Source: Candidatus Agathobaculum pullicola (GTDB lineage Bacteria > Bacillota > Clostridia > Oscillospirales > Butyricicoccaceae). From it: 53,331 bases of DNA. The notes beneath the pieces were generated by a model. It saw nothing but the letters and a program-made list of their open reading frames with translations. It ran no database searches and was not told the DNA's origin. A program made the position numbers and the translations under genes. The stretch spans positions 1 to 53,331 of the forward strand of contig DXEF01000024.1 in assembly GCA_019115085.1 (NCBI GenBank). The letters are read 5' to 3'. Positions within the stretch are counted from its first letter, which is position 1. Each line of letters begins with the position of its first letter. Shown here one piece after another: positions 38,412-45,547 of the stretch.

Positions 38412-38617
38412 TAAACAGATTTTTGGTAAACCGGGCATTCAAAATTTTCTTGAGATGCCCCTGGGCAATCTCCAAGCGCACCAGCGCTACAAGAGTAGCC
38501 GCCCCCGAAGTACTGGGTTCCAGTGTCTCCGCATACTTCTATCTTTTCAAAATCAACGCGGACAGACACCGGCTTTTTGCTCAGTGGGCAGTTACACTGA
38601 TAGGTTTTTGAAGCCAT
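38408..38617 (-). CDS. Cysteine-rich small prophage protein (69 aa)
   Basis: This is a 69-residue protein with Cys in YQCNCPLSK, VCGDTG, YSCSAGALGDCPG and FECPVY, a probable zinc-binding protein. ATG at 38617 follows AGGAGGTGGAACT from the second repeat copy. It is leftward, converging on the 77-aa gene with overlapping stop codons. Unknown function; the precise start and Cys pattern support a real gene. Confidence 0.58.
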   Translation of the reverse strand: MASKTYQCNCPLSKKPVSVRVDFEKIEVCGDTGTQYFGGGYSCSAGALGDCPGASQENFECPVYQKSVY

Positions 38618-38622
38618 AGTTC

Positions 38623-38689
38623 CACCTCCTTCCTGCTTCCATGGTAACACATGGAAGCAGAGGGGGGCAAGAAGCGATAGGGAGGTGAG
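38623..38689. repeat. 65-bp bidirectional promoter/RBS repeat, copy 2
   Basis: Same architecture as copy 1: CACCTCCTT left arm, palindrome GCTTCCATG-GTAACA-CATGGAAGC, then GCAAGAAGCGATAGGGAGGTG. The minus-strand promoter-like pair is TTGCCC, 18 bp, TACCAT with a preceding TG. It separates the leftward 69-aa gene from a rightward 30-aa peptide gene. Confidence 0.7.
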
Positions 38690-38693
38690 AAGG

Positions 38694-38786
38694 GTGAAGT
38701 ATAAACCAGACTGGTTTACAAGAATTATCAGCCTTGTGGCAATCGCAATATCCCTATTTCTGATAGCAACGCGAGCATTGAGATAA
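38694..38786 (+). CDS. 30-residue single-span membrane peptide
   Basis: GTG at 38694, seven bases after the GGAGGTG of repeat copy 2, opens a 30-residue peptide. It has a basic, aromatic start (MKYKPDWFTR) and a hydrophobic helix (IISLVAIAISLFLIA) ending in basic residues. Its 3' two thirds overlap the antisense 3' end of the 104-aa gene (38728-39042), itself a membrane-spanning segment. The layout could be that of a small toxin or a membrane regulator; it may also be a degenerate remnant. Confidence 0.42.
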   Translation: MKYKPDWFTRIISLVAIAISLFLIATRALR

Positions 38787-39042
38787 GGAGAGCGGAAAGA
38801 GCAAGTCCTCTTGTTATCCATGTGTCAATGATACGAGCACGATATGTCTCGTAAGATTCTTGTAAATCTGTTTGCAGAGAAACGATAGTCTCACTATCCA
38901 TGTTGCTATCACTGAAATTCAGTTTGTAACTGAGATTTTCTTGAAATTTTATGTAGCTGTTTATCTTTGTCTTTTTGAGTATTTTAGTTAAATATTTATA
39001 GCGGATCACAGCTTTGCACAGCTTGTATTGCTGTTTGGTCAT
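38728..39042 (-). CDS. Small coiled-coil/membrane protein (104 aa)
   Basis: This is a 104-residue protein with a basic helical N-terminus (YKYLTKILKKTKINSYIKF), an acidic coiled-coil-like middle (DSETIVSLQTDLQESYETYR) and a C-terminal membrane helix (LALSALLISMLALLSEIGIL). It would be tail-anchored with the bulk in the cytoplasm. ATG at 39042 follows AAAGGAG in repeat copy 3. It is AT-rich relative to its neighbours. Function unknown. Confidence 0.55.
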   Translation of the reverse strand: MTKQQYKLCKAVIRYKYLTKILKKTKINSYIKFQENLSYKLNFSDSNMDSETIVSLQTDLQESYETYRARIIDTWITRGLALSALLISMLALLSEIGILRLPQG

Positions 39043-39050
39043 TGTTTAGC

Positions 39051-39115
39051 ATCTCCTTTCGAGTTCCATGGTAGCACATGGAGCAGGAAGGGGCAAGAAG
39101 CGATAAGGAGGTGAG
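39051..39115. repeat. 65-bp bidirectional promoter/RBS repeat, copy 3
   Basis: The most diverged copy: left arm ATCTCCTTT, palindrome core TTCCATG-GTAGCA-CATGGA, then GGGGCAAGAAGCGATAAGGAGGTGAG. The minus-strand TTGCCC-17-TACCAT with preceding TGC retains the extended -10 pattern. Confidence 0.65.
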
Positions 39116-39118
39116 CGC

Positions 39119-39298
39119 TTGGATCAATCCTTGCAATTTCATGATGAAATCATTTTGAGGTTTAGGCAGGGTCGATTGCAGGAAGTCATTATCGACGGTA
39201 TACGGCAAAATGATGTGAAAGCCTTTTCAATTGCGGCATCTCCGACGCAAGTCGCTTCCTACCTGATTGAGCATTCGACCGTATATTCAGATTCCTGA
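39119..39298 (+). CDS. Small prophage protein (59 aa)
   Basis: TTG at 39119 after AAGGAGGTGAGCGC (repeat copy 3) opens a 59-residue frame starting MDQSLQFHDEIILRFRQGRL. It is a soluble, mixed-charge protein of unknown family. It is followed 22 bp later by a Cro-like gene, so it probably belongs to the rightward early operon. Confidence 0.5.
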   Translation: MDQSLQFHDEIILRFRQGRLQEVIIDGIRQNDVKAFSIAASPTQVASYLIEHSTVYSDS

Positions 39299-39320
39299 GC
39301 ACCGGAAAGGGGTGAATAAC

Positions 39321-39521
39321 ATGAAAACCATCAAGCGATACCGCGAAGCGCGCGGCATCAAGCAGATCGAGCTTGCGGCACACTTCAGTGTATCTCAGCC
39401 GACGGTCGTCAGATGGGAGCAGGAGGGTGTGTACCCACCCTGTCAGGTGATGCCCGAGCTTGCGGCCTTTCTCGGCTGCACGACCGATGAACTGTACGAA
39501 ATGAAAAAGGAGGTAAGCTGA
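39321..39521 (+). CDS. Cro-like XRE regulator (66 aa)
   Basis: This is a 66-residue single-domain HTH_XRE protein: IKRYREARGIKQIELAAHFS, then SQPTVVRWEQEGVYPP and ELAAFLGCTTDELYEM. ATG at 39321 follows GGAAAGGGGTGAATAAC. Its size and early-operon position fit a Cro or an additional phage regulator. The next HTH gene starts immediately after its stop. Confidence 0.78.
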   Translation: MKTIKRYREARGIKQIELAAHFSVSQPTVVRWEQEGVYPPCQVMPELAAFLGCTTDELYEMKKEVS

Positions 39522-39522
39522 G

Positions 39523-39744
39523 TTGAGCAAACAGGGTGACTTGCAATTTGTTGCAAATATTGAGAAGTATCGTGTTTTGTCGGGACTGCCGGACCACACA
39601 GCGCTTGCCAAGCGAATCATGGTATCGCGGCAGCTACTGCACCGACGATTGGAACAGCCGGGCGATCTGACGGTTAACGAACTGCGTCGGATTTCGACTG
39701 TGCTGGGCATGCCCGCAGAGGAAATGCTGTCACTGTTCAAGTGA
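39523..39744 (+). CDS. Small HTH prophage regulator (73 aa)
   Basis: The start is TTG at 39523 after AAGGAGGTAAGCTGAG. The protein has an HTH-like LAKRIMVSRQLLHRRLEQPG and VNELRRISTVLGMPAEEMLS, similar to the DNA-binding proteins that follow cro in clostridial prophages. It is one base from the preceding regulator's stop. DNA-binding is likely; the target is unknown. Confidence 0.68.
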   Translation: MSKQGDLQFVANIEKYRVLSGLPDHTALAKRIMVSRQLLHRRLEQPGDLTVNELRRISTVLGMPAEEMLSLFK

Positions 39745-39782
39745 TGGGTGCATTATAGCATGAAAAAGGGAGGAAAACCAGT

Positions 39783-40250
39783 TTGTCAAAATACAGAAAT
39801 ATCTATCAAACTGCGCGCGAGCTGAAAGGTTTGACGCAGGAAAACGCAGCTGAGCGACTGGACATCTCGGTTGAGAGTCTGGGCGCGTATGAGCAGGATC
39901 GCCGCCGGCCGCCGGATAGCACGGTTTTACGCATGGCGCAGCTTTACGATTTCCCGTATCTGTGTTACCAGCATATCGCCGCGGGTGATTTGGGCGGCGT
40001 ACTGCCTGAGGTGCAATCTAAACCGTTGGAGCAGGCAACGATGCGTCTGGTGCGGTTGATTGGCAAGTTTGCCAAAACGGGCCGACTGGATCAGCTGCTC
40101 GAGATCAACGAGGACGGCGTTATCACGTCTGAGGAACGCCCGCTGCATGATGCAATCATGGCAGAACTGCGGGAGATTATGGCGACCTATCTCGAATTGG
40201 ATTGTGCGGCGCAAAAGGAAAGCGCCCAGAGCGGCGGCAACCGCGACTGA
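39783..40250 (+). CDS. XRE-family prophage protein with C-terminal extension
   Basis: This is a 155-residue protein with a TTG start at 39783 after GGGAGGAAAACCAGT. The N-terminal HTH_XRE domain (ARELKGLTQENAAERLDISV, then ESLGAYEQDRRRPPDSTV) is followed by a helical region (about 85-145) with RLVRLIGKFAKTGRLDQLLE. This build, an HTH plus a helical tail, is frequent in Firmicutes prophage early regions. It may be a regulator of early or replication genes. Confidence 0.75.
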   Translation: MSKYRNIYQTARELKGLTQENAAERLDISVESLGAYEQDRRRPPDSTVLRMAQLYDFPYLCYQHIAAGDLGGVLPEVQSKPLEQATMRLVRLIGKFAKTGRLDQLLEINEDGVITSEERPLHDAIMAELREIMATYLELDCAAQKESAQSGGNRD

Positions 40251-40333
40251 GCGCATACAAAAATAGACTACTTAAAGAATACCGGAAAAGCCCGGCGCTG
40301 TCAAGAGGGCCGCGCCGGGGGGAAGAGGAAAAC

Positions 40334-40534
40334 ATGAAACTCGTAGAGGTGAAATTTGAGATCCCGGAGGATCTGGAGCCGCGCATTGCGGCGTTAGCTG
40401 CGGAAATGGGGCTATCTTTTGATTTGGCCGCGCAACTGCTGCTGTGGGACGGATTTGTCACGCATTTGCGCAGCTCGATTGAGCGGGCGGAACGAGAACT
40501 GCGAGAGTCATTGTCAGGGGAGGTGGCGGTATGA
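40334..40534 (+). CDS. Small acidic prophage protein (66 aa)
   Basis: This is a 66-residue helical protein (KLVEVKFEIPEDLEPRIAAL...). ATG at 40334 follows GGGGGGAAGAGGAAAAC. It ends by overlapping the next start codon by four bases (ATGA). The N-terminal strand followed by helices resembles a ribbon-helix-helix-type layout, but this is speculative. Confidence 0.5.
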   Translation: MKLVEVKFEIPEDLEPRIAALAAEMGLSFDLAAQLLLWDGFVTHLRSSIERAERELRESLSGEVAV

Positions 40535-40638
40535 TCTACGCCATCCTTGCCATGCTCGGGGTGGGCTGCGCCTACCTCGCCCTTGGCATGCTGGTGGACA
40601 GGCTCACCCAGCCGATGGAGCGGAGGGGACGGCGATGA
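40531..40638 (+). CDS. 35-residue membrane peptide
   Basis: ATGA-coupled at both ends: it starts inside the stop of the preceding gene and its stop overlaps the start of the replication gene at 40635. One hydrophobic helix (IYAILAMLGVGCAYLALGML) is followed by a basic tail. Strict coupling on both sides argues that it is translated. Function unknown. Confidence 0.55.
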   Translation: MIYAILAMLGVGCAYLALGMLVDRLTQPMERRGRR

Positions 40639-41402
40639 CTTTTCATTTTGATGGGCAGATCGCTTCGATGTACGGCGTGGATGAGGCGGTCTTTATCGCC
40701 ATGCTTCAATTTTGGATTGCCAAGAATGAAGCCAACGACCGGCACTTCCACGATGGCCGGTATTGGACGTATAACTCTATCCGCGCCATGGAGCGGCTGT
40801 TCCCGTGGTGGAGCAGACGCCAGATCGAGCGTATCATCAAAAAGCTCAAGGAAGCGGGCGTGGTGCTGACCGCAAACTACAACCGCGACAGCCATGACCG
40901 CACGCTGTTTTACACGCTTGATGAGAGCAAATTGCCCATTTCACGGTTTGGTGCAGAGGTGTCACCAAACCGTGACACCACCCTGTCACCAAACGGGGAC
41001 AACTTGTCACGAAACGGTGAAATGTATAAGGAACAGTTAATAACACAGTTAAAAGAAGAAGAGGAAAAGCCAGACGGAAACATCAAACCGCTGGAAGTGA
41101 TGGAACGGTATAACACGATTTGTACTGGTCTGCCGCAGGCGGTCAAGCTGACCGAAAAGCGTGCGAAAGCGGTGCGGAAGCTGTATGCCAAGGGGTACAC
41201 CTCGGAGCAGCTGATTGATGTGTTCCACCGCGCACAGGCCAGCAGCTTTTGCACGGGCACCAACGATCGCGGCTGGCGAGCCGATTTTGACTGGCTGATG
41301 GATGAGAACAACATCGTCAAAGTGCTTGAGGGCAAGTACGCCGGAAACTCCACGCCGCCGACCCCGCCCGAACGCAAGGAGGACGAGTACACATGGCTTT
41401 GA
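40635..41402 (+). CDS. Phage replication initiator (winged-helix, replisome-organizer-like)
   Basis: This is a 255-residue protein. The N-terminal part (about 1-95) is a winged-helix domain of the phage replisome-organizer kind (FHDGRYWTYNSIRAMERLFP, then SRRQIERIIKKLKEAGVVLT). A low-complexity middle encoded by iteron-like DNA (SPNRDTTLSPNGDNLSRNGE) follows, then a C-terminal helical domain. It precedes the DnaB-type helicase and overlaps it by 10 bp, so it probably binds the origin inside its own gene and loads the helicase, as lambda O does. Confidence 0.8.
   Translation: MTFHFDGQIASMYGVDEAVFIAMLQFWIAKNEANDRHFHDGRYWTYNSIRAMERLFPWWSRRQIERIIKKLKEAGVVLTANYNRDSHDRTLFYTLDESKLPISRFGAEVSPNRDTTLSPNGDNLSRNGEMYKEQLITQLKEEEEKPDGNIKPLEVMERYNTICTGLPQAVKLTEKRAKAVRKLYAKGYTSEQLIDVFHRAQASSFCTGTNDRGWRADFDWLMDENNIVKVLEGKYAGNSTPPTPPERKEDEYTWL
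40941..41020. repeat. Iteron-like repeats, probable phage replication origin
   Basis: The 13-14 bp unit CACCAAACCGTGAC occurs at 40963-40976, as CACCAAACGGGGAC at 40987-41000 and CACGAAACGGTGA at 41008-41020. An inverted copy, TCACGGTTTGGTG, lies at 40941-40953. The direct copies start 24 and 21 bp apart. An AT-rich stretch (about 41021-41060) follows at once. Position inside the initiator gene is as in lambdoid origins. Confidence 0.7.
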
Positions 41403-42712
41403 CAGACGAAGCGCTCAAGCTGCACAACGACGCGGAGCAAAGCGTGCTCGGCGCGCTGATCGCGGATGCGCCGATGAACGCCGCCGACGTGTTCCGGCAG
41501 GTGCGCTCGGAGGATTTCCTCAACGGAGAGCGCCGGTACATCTTCGACACCTGCCGGGCGATGTTCGCCCGAAATGACCAGATCGACCCGTACACCGTGC
41601 GCGCGGCGTGCGGCACCGAGTACATCGAATTGGTCAAAGCCCTGTGCGACATGATGATGACGCCCAGCCACTGCGCGGCCTATGTCCGACAGCTGCGCGA
41701 CTGCTCTATCCGTTACCGGCTGGACGCGCTGCTGCACGAGACACGGTCTCACATTGCCTACGCCGCGCCGCTGCCCGAGGTGGCTGCGCTGGTCGAGCGC
41801 ATGCAGACTGTGCTGGCATCCGGCAGCGAGGATCGCGGCAGCGACATGAACGCGCTGCTGCTGGACTACTTTTCGCAGATGGACGAGCGGCCGAAGTTTC
41901 TCGACTGGGGTTTCCCGTCGGTCACGCAGGCGCTCGAAACCGAGCTGAACCTCGGGCAGTATGTGATCCTGTCCGCCGAGCCGTCGGCAGGCAAAACCGC
42001 GTTTGCGCTGTCGGTCGCGGTGGCGCTTGCGCGGCAGGCGCGCGTGACGTTTTACACGCTGGAGACGGACAAGCGCCGTCTGATGCAGCGCATCATGGCG
42101 CGCACGGCGTTGGTCGATCTGGGACACATCAAGGCGCGGCGGTTCACCGCCCCCGAGCTGGAGGCGCAGGCGCGGGCCAAGGCCAAGCTGCTGAACCTGC
42201 CGTTTCGCATCGTACACGCGAGCGGCTGCACAGCCGAGCAGATTGCGGCTGACGTCAAGGCATCGCGCACCGATGTCGCCATCATCGACTATTTGCAGCT
42301 GATCGAGCCGTCCGACCCGCGCGCGGACGAGTACACCACGATCACGCACAGCACCAAGACGCTGCAACAGCTGACGCGGTCGGGGCGCGTGGTGCTGGCG
42401 CTCAGCCAGCTCAACCGGTCGGGCGACCTGCGCGGCTCAGGACAGATTTTGCAGGACGCGGACGCGGTGCTGCGCATCGGCGTGCCCGATCGGAAGAAGC
42501 TGAAAACGCCCGAACAGTTCAAGGCGTGCGACGCCGACCAGCTGCGCGTCATCAAGATCGCGAAAAACCGCGACGGTTCGCGCCGCACGCTGCCGTTCTG
42601 GTTCGAGGGACGGTATCAGCGGTTTGTCGAGCAGTGGGACGGCTTCGACGAGGCGCAGGTCGTCCAGATGGAGGACGAGCCATACAAACAGACGAAAATC
42701 GAAACCGCATAG
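41393..42712 (+). CDS. DnaB-type replicative helicase of the prophage
   Basis: This is a 439-residue hexameric-helicase-family protein. The N-terminal DnaB domain (LHNDAEQSVLGALIADAPMN) is followed by a RecA-like ATPase core with Walker A SAEPSAGKTAFALSVAVAL (about 198-216), Walker B DVAIIDYLQLI (about 296-306), and SQLNRSGDLRGSGQILQDAD (the sensor segment). It lacks an intein or other fusion. It overlaps the initiator gene, making a two-gene replication module. Confidence 0.9.
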   Translation: MALTDEALKLHNDAEQSVLGALIADAPMNAADVFRQVRSEDFLNGERRYIFDTCRAMFARNDQIDPYTVRAACGTEYIELVKALCDMMMTPSHCAAYVRQLRDCSIRYRLDALLHETRSHIAYAAPLPEVAALVERMQTVLASGSEDRGSDMNALLLDYFSQMDERPKFLDWGFPSVTQALETELNLGQYVILSAEPSAGKTAFALSVAVALARQARVTFYTLETDKRRLMQRIMARTALVDLGHIKARRFTAPELEAQARAKAKLLNLPFRIVHASGCTAEQIAADVKASRTDVAIIDYLQLIEPSDPRADEYTTITHSTKTLQQLTRSGRVVLALSQLNRSGDLRGSGQILQDADAVLRIGVPDRKKLKTPEQFKACDADQLRVIKIAKNRDGSRRTLPFWFEGRYQRFVEQWDGFDEAQVVQMEDEPYKQTKIETA

Positions 42713-42723
42713 GAGGTACATAT

Positions 42724-42936
42724 ATGAGCAAGTTGATTTACCGGGAGCCGAACGGAAACTGGGGCGTCAAGGGCGTGTCGTGGGCGGAGATCCCGGACGG
42801 CCTGTATGGCGCGCTGTACAAGCTCAAGGATTACGAGGAAGCGTGCGACTCGCCGCATTTGGTGGCGTCCTTCATGGACGGAAACCTCGGGCCGGTGCGT
42901 TACCGCCTGATCGACGAGGCGCACAGCGTATCATAA
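42724..42936 (+). CDS. Small prophage protein after the helicase (70 aa)
   Basis: ATG at 42724 follows AGGAGGTACATAT. The 70-residue protein starts MSKLIYREPNGNWGVKGVSW and contains LYGALYKLKDYEEACDSPHL. Such short 'Y-x-EPNGNWG' proteins occur beside phage replication genes in Firmicutes, and I know no function. It is the last gene before the tail module. Confidence 0.6.
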   Translation: MSKLIYREPNGNWGVKGVSWAEIPDGLYGALYKLKDYEEACDSPHLVASFMDGNLGPVRYRLIDEAHSVS

Positions 42937-42961
42937 GTCCATCAAACGCGGCAAAGTGTAC

Positions 42962-43171
42962 ATGAAGAATGGCGCACAGTGTATTCGCGTGTATTCTTAT
43001 GATCCGGTCGCCCATTTAATTGAGGGCGGATGGACACCGAAAGCACGCGATGGCAGCAGTGGAAAACATCAAGACGGTTCTAAAATTTTTTCCGATACAT
43101 GGAAAGATTTTACGCCGGAATACGAGCGTGCCAGCGAGGAGGCAGTGGACGAGATGATCCGTAAGATATGA
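42962..43171 (+). CDS. Small ORF at the replication/tail junction, possible gene remnant
   Basis: The frame is open from 42911 to 43171; ATG at 42962 (or GTG at 42956) lacks a convincing RBS. The protein from 42962 has 69 residues and ends YERASEEAVDEMIRKI, reminiscent of the C-termini of head-tail joining proteins. The DNA is less GC-rich than the genes on either side. Its stop overlaps the tail-terminator start (ATGA). It may be the 3' remnant of a head-tail connector left after loss of the head genes, or an intact small gene. Confidence 0.4.
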   Translation: MKNGAQCIRVYSYDPVAHLIEGGWTPKARDGSSGKHQDGSKIFSDTWKDFTPEYERASEEAVDEMIRKI

Positions 43172-43602
43172 AAATCCGAGATATCCGCAAAGCGCTGGAG
43201 GCTCTTATCCTGCCGCTGGTCGAGGGGGCAAAAATCATGCGCGCCGATGCGCCCAAGCCCGTCGTGCGCCCATCCTTCAAAATCGACGTGCTGCCGGTCA
43301 GTGTCGGCGCGGCCTGTGCCGGTGCGCGGGAGTACGAGGCCGACGTGGACATCTGGTATTATCCCAAGTCCAGCGACCGCCCGCGCGACGAGTGCGACAC
43401 GGTGGCCGAGCAGCTGCTGGACGTGCTGGGCGAGGGCTTCGAGGCCTGCGGCGTGTGGCTGCCGATTGACGACACGATTGAGGTGGACACCTCGCAAGGC
43501 GTGCTGGTCGCGCAGTTTGGCATCTCGTGGGTCGAGACCGCCGCCGAGACCGGCGAATACATGGAAACCCTCAACTACAACGGAGAGGAGCTGACAACTT
43601 AA
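43168..43602 (+). CDS. Tail terminator-like protein
   Basis: This is a 144-residue protein with the pattern of the phage tail terminator/DUF6838 group: IRKALEALILPLVEGAKIMR at the start, a central DVDIWYYPKSSDRPRDECDT strand, and an acidic C-terminus. In PBSX-like phages the equivalent gene precedes the sheath gene, as it does here. ATGA overlap with the previous ORF. Function assigned by position and general similarity. Confidence 0.7.
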   Translation: MKIRDIRKALEALILPLVEGAKIMRADAPKPVVRPSFKIDVLPVSVGAACAGAREYEADVDIWYYPKSSDRPRDECDTVAEQLLDVLGEGFEACGVWLPIDDTIEVDTSQGVLVAQFGISWVETAAETGEYMETLNYNGEELTT

Positions 43603-44700
43603 ATGGCAATCACCATGCCGAAAATCGAAGTGACGTTCCGACAGCAGGCGACTTCGCTCATCGCGCGCAGCGCGCGGGGCATCGCCATTCTGATTATCCG
43701 GGACGACACCGATAAGGGCTTTACACATAAACAGTACACCGACCTGTCCGCTTTGCAGGCAGACAAGGCGAAGTACACGACCGAGAACTACAACGCGATC
43801 AGCGACATGCTGGCGTTTGCACCCTATCAGTCGCATGTGTTCAGATTGGACACCGAGGGCACGCTGGGCGACACGCTTTCTGAGATCAGCCGCACGGTTA
43901 AAACCGGCTGGCTGACCATTGCGGGGCAGAGCGCGGAGGACGGCGCGGCGCTTGCAAGCTGGGTCAAGTCGCAGGCGGCCAAGGCCAAGAGCTACAAGTG
44001 CATCGTGCACAATATCACGCCCCTGCCGGACGACATGCACGTTGTCCATTTCGTGAATGAAAAGGTCACGTTCACGGACGAGCGCGGCGAGCAGGAGGGC
44101 GTCGCCTACCTGCCGAGCCTGCTGGCGATTTTGGCGGTGTGCAACGTCGAGCGCGGCTGCACGAACTATCTGTGCAGCAATCTTGCGTCCGTGCAGGAGG
44201 TCGAGGACAACGATGCGGCGGTCGGCGCGGGCAAGTTCATCCTGTTCCACGACGAGGAGGGCGCGGTGCGCATCGGCCAGGGCATTAACAGCCTGACCAC
44301 GCTCGACGGCAACACCAAAACCGAGGACATGCAGTTCATCGAGACGGTCGAGGCGATGGACATGATGCGCGACGATATCACCTCGACGTTCCGCAGCACC
44401 TATCTCGGCAACTACCGCAACACGCGCGACAACCAGATGCTGTTCATCGCGGCGCTCAATTCGTCCTACTTCCGGCAGCTGGCGCAGGAGCTGATCCTCG
44501 ACCCGGACTACGCCAACGCTGCCAGCATCGACGTGGAGGCGCAGCGCGCGGCGTGGGTCGCGAGCGGCAAGGCCGAAGCCGCCGACTGGGACGATGACAA
44601 GGTCAAAGCGACGCCGTTTAAGCGCACGGTGTACCTTGCGGGCAATGTGAAGATCCTCGGCAGCATGACCGACCTGATCTTCCCGATCAATTTGTTTTAG
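43603..44700 (+). CDS. Contractile tail sheath protein (XkdK-like)
   Basis: This is a 365-residue sheath protein of the shorter clostridial type. The C-terminal domain carries the conserved sheath pattern IGQGINSLTTLDG, then ETVEAMDMMRDDITSTFRST and LGNYRNTRDNQMLF, and the end KILGSMTDLIFPINLF. Presence of a sheath makes this a myovirus-type or tailocin-type particle. It is followed after 13 bp by the tube gene with AGGAGGTGCTGAGCG as RBS. Confidence 0.92.
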   Translation: MAITMPKIEVTFRQQATSLIARSARGIAILIIRDDTDKGFTHKQYTDLSALQADKAKYTTENYNAISDMLAFAPYQSHVFRLDTEGTLGDTLSEISRTVKTGWLTIAGQSAEDGAALASWVKSQAAKAKSYKCIVHNITPLPDDMHVVHFVNEKVTFTDERGEQEGVAYLPSLLAILAVCNVERGCTNYLCSNLASVQEVEDNDAAVGAGKFILFHDEEGAVRIGQGINSLTTLDGNTKTEDMQFIETVEAMDMMRDDITSTFRSTYLGNYRNTRDNQMLFIAALNSSYFRQLAQELILDPDYANAASIDVEAQRAAWVASGKAEAADWDDDKVKATPFKRTVYLAGNVKILGSMTDLIFPINLF

Positions 44701-44713
44701 GAGGTGCTGAGCG

Positions 44714-45142
44714 ATGCCGGAATTTAACCCCAATCATATCATGCATGGCAACGGCGGCGCGGCGTGGTGGAACGGCAAGAAGTTAACCACCTTGCAGAGC
44801 GTTGAAGCCAAGGTCACGGGCGACTTTGAGGACATCAATGTCTGCGGCGACCCGGCGACCTACAAGGTGTACAACGGCTATGCGGGCGAGGGCACGCTGA
44901 CGGTGCTGAAGATCGACAGCGAAATTCTCATCCAGATGGCCGAGGCGTTCCGCACGGGTGTGATGCCGGAGATCACTGTCATCACCGCGCAGACGCAGAA
45001 GGGCACGAACAAGGTCGAGCGTGTCGCATACAGCGATGTGACTATCGACGAGTTCATGCTTGCCAAGTTTGAGAAAATGGCCAAAACCGAGCAGGAAGTC
45101 CCGTTCAAATTCGGACATTTTGAGGTTTTGGAGACGCTATAA
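44714..45142 (+). CDS. Tail tube protein (XkdM-like)
   Basis: This is a 142-residue protein with the tube family features: HIMHGNGGAAWWNGKKLTTL near the start, VKIDS-like strands, and KFGHFEVLETL at the C-terminus. The length and location after the sheath match XkdM. It polymerises to form the inner tube. Confidence 0.9.
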   Translation: MPEFNPNHIMHGNGGAAWWNGKKLTTLQSVEAKVTGDFEDINVCGDPATYKVYNGYAGEGTLTVLKIDSEILIQMAEAFRTGVMPEITVITAQTQKGTNKVERVAYSDVTIDEFMLAKFEKMAKTEQEVPFKFGHFEVLETL

Positions 45143-45154
45143 GGAGGATTTTAC

Positions 45155-45547
45155 ATGGATAAGAAATTGCTGGACGCGCTGAGCAAGCGTGCGGAGCAGA
45201 AAGCCAAGAGCCGCACGGAGACAAAGGAGTTTAATCTGGGTGGCGTGAAAGCCACGTTTGTCAAGCCGAGCCAGAAGGAGCAGCTCGCGATCTATGAGAG
45301 CATGTCCGAGGCCAGTGGCGCGGGCGATCTGGTGGAGCTGTCGACTGCGCTGATCTATGACTGCTGCCCGGACTTACAGGACACGGAGCTGCACAAGGCG
45401 CTCGGTGTAACTGACCCGTATGACACTGTTCGTAAGCTGCTGGATGTGCATGAAATTGATGTGCTCGGCGGGTTGCTAATGGGCTGGATCGGCCTGCTGC
45501 CCCAAGAAGCAAAGGAGAAAGTCGAGGATCTCGCAAAAAAATTGTAA
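45155..45547 (+). CDS. Tail assembly chaperone, short product (gpG-like)
   Basis: This is a 130-residue protein corresponding to XkdN/gpG: a helical protein with VKPSQKEQLAIYESMSEASG and the acidic end KEKVEDLAKKL. It ends directly after the run of seven A (45535-45541). A minus-one shift there would extend it by 70 residues to 45753 (see the frameshift entry). It chaperones tape-measure protein before tube polymerisation. AAGGAGGATTTTAC precedes the ATG. Confidence 0.88.
   Translation: MDKKLLDALSKRAEQKAKSRTETKEFNLGGVKATFVKPSQKEQLAIYESMSEASGAGDLVELSTALIYDCCPDLQDTELHKALGVTDPYDTVRKLLDVHEIDVLGGLLMGWIGLLPQEAKEKVEDLAKKL

Noticed and set aside
38249-38619. Alternative plus-strand frames of 80-120 codons overlapping the two Cys-rich genes
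   Set aside because: They cross the convergent gene boundary, lack an SD, and conflict with well-placed starts of 38178-38411 and 38408-38617.
38108-39115. The 65-bp repeats as insertion-sequence ends or MITEs
   Set aside because: No target-site duplications or terminal inverted repeats at fixed borders, and each copy supplies functional SDs to both flanking genes.
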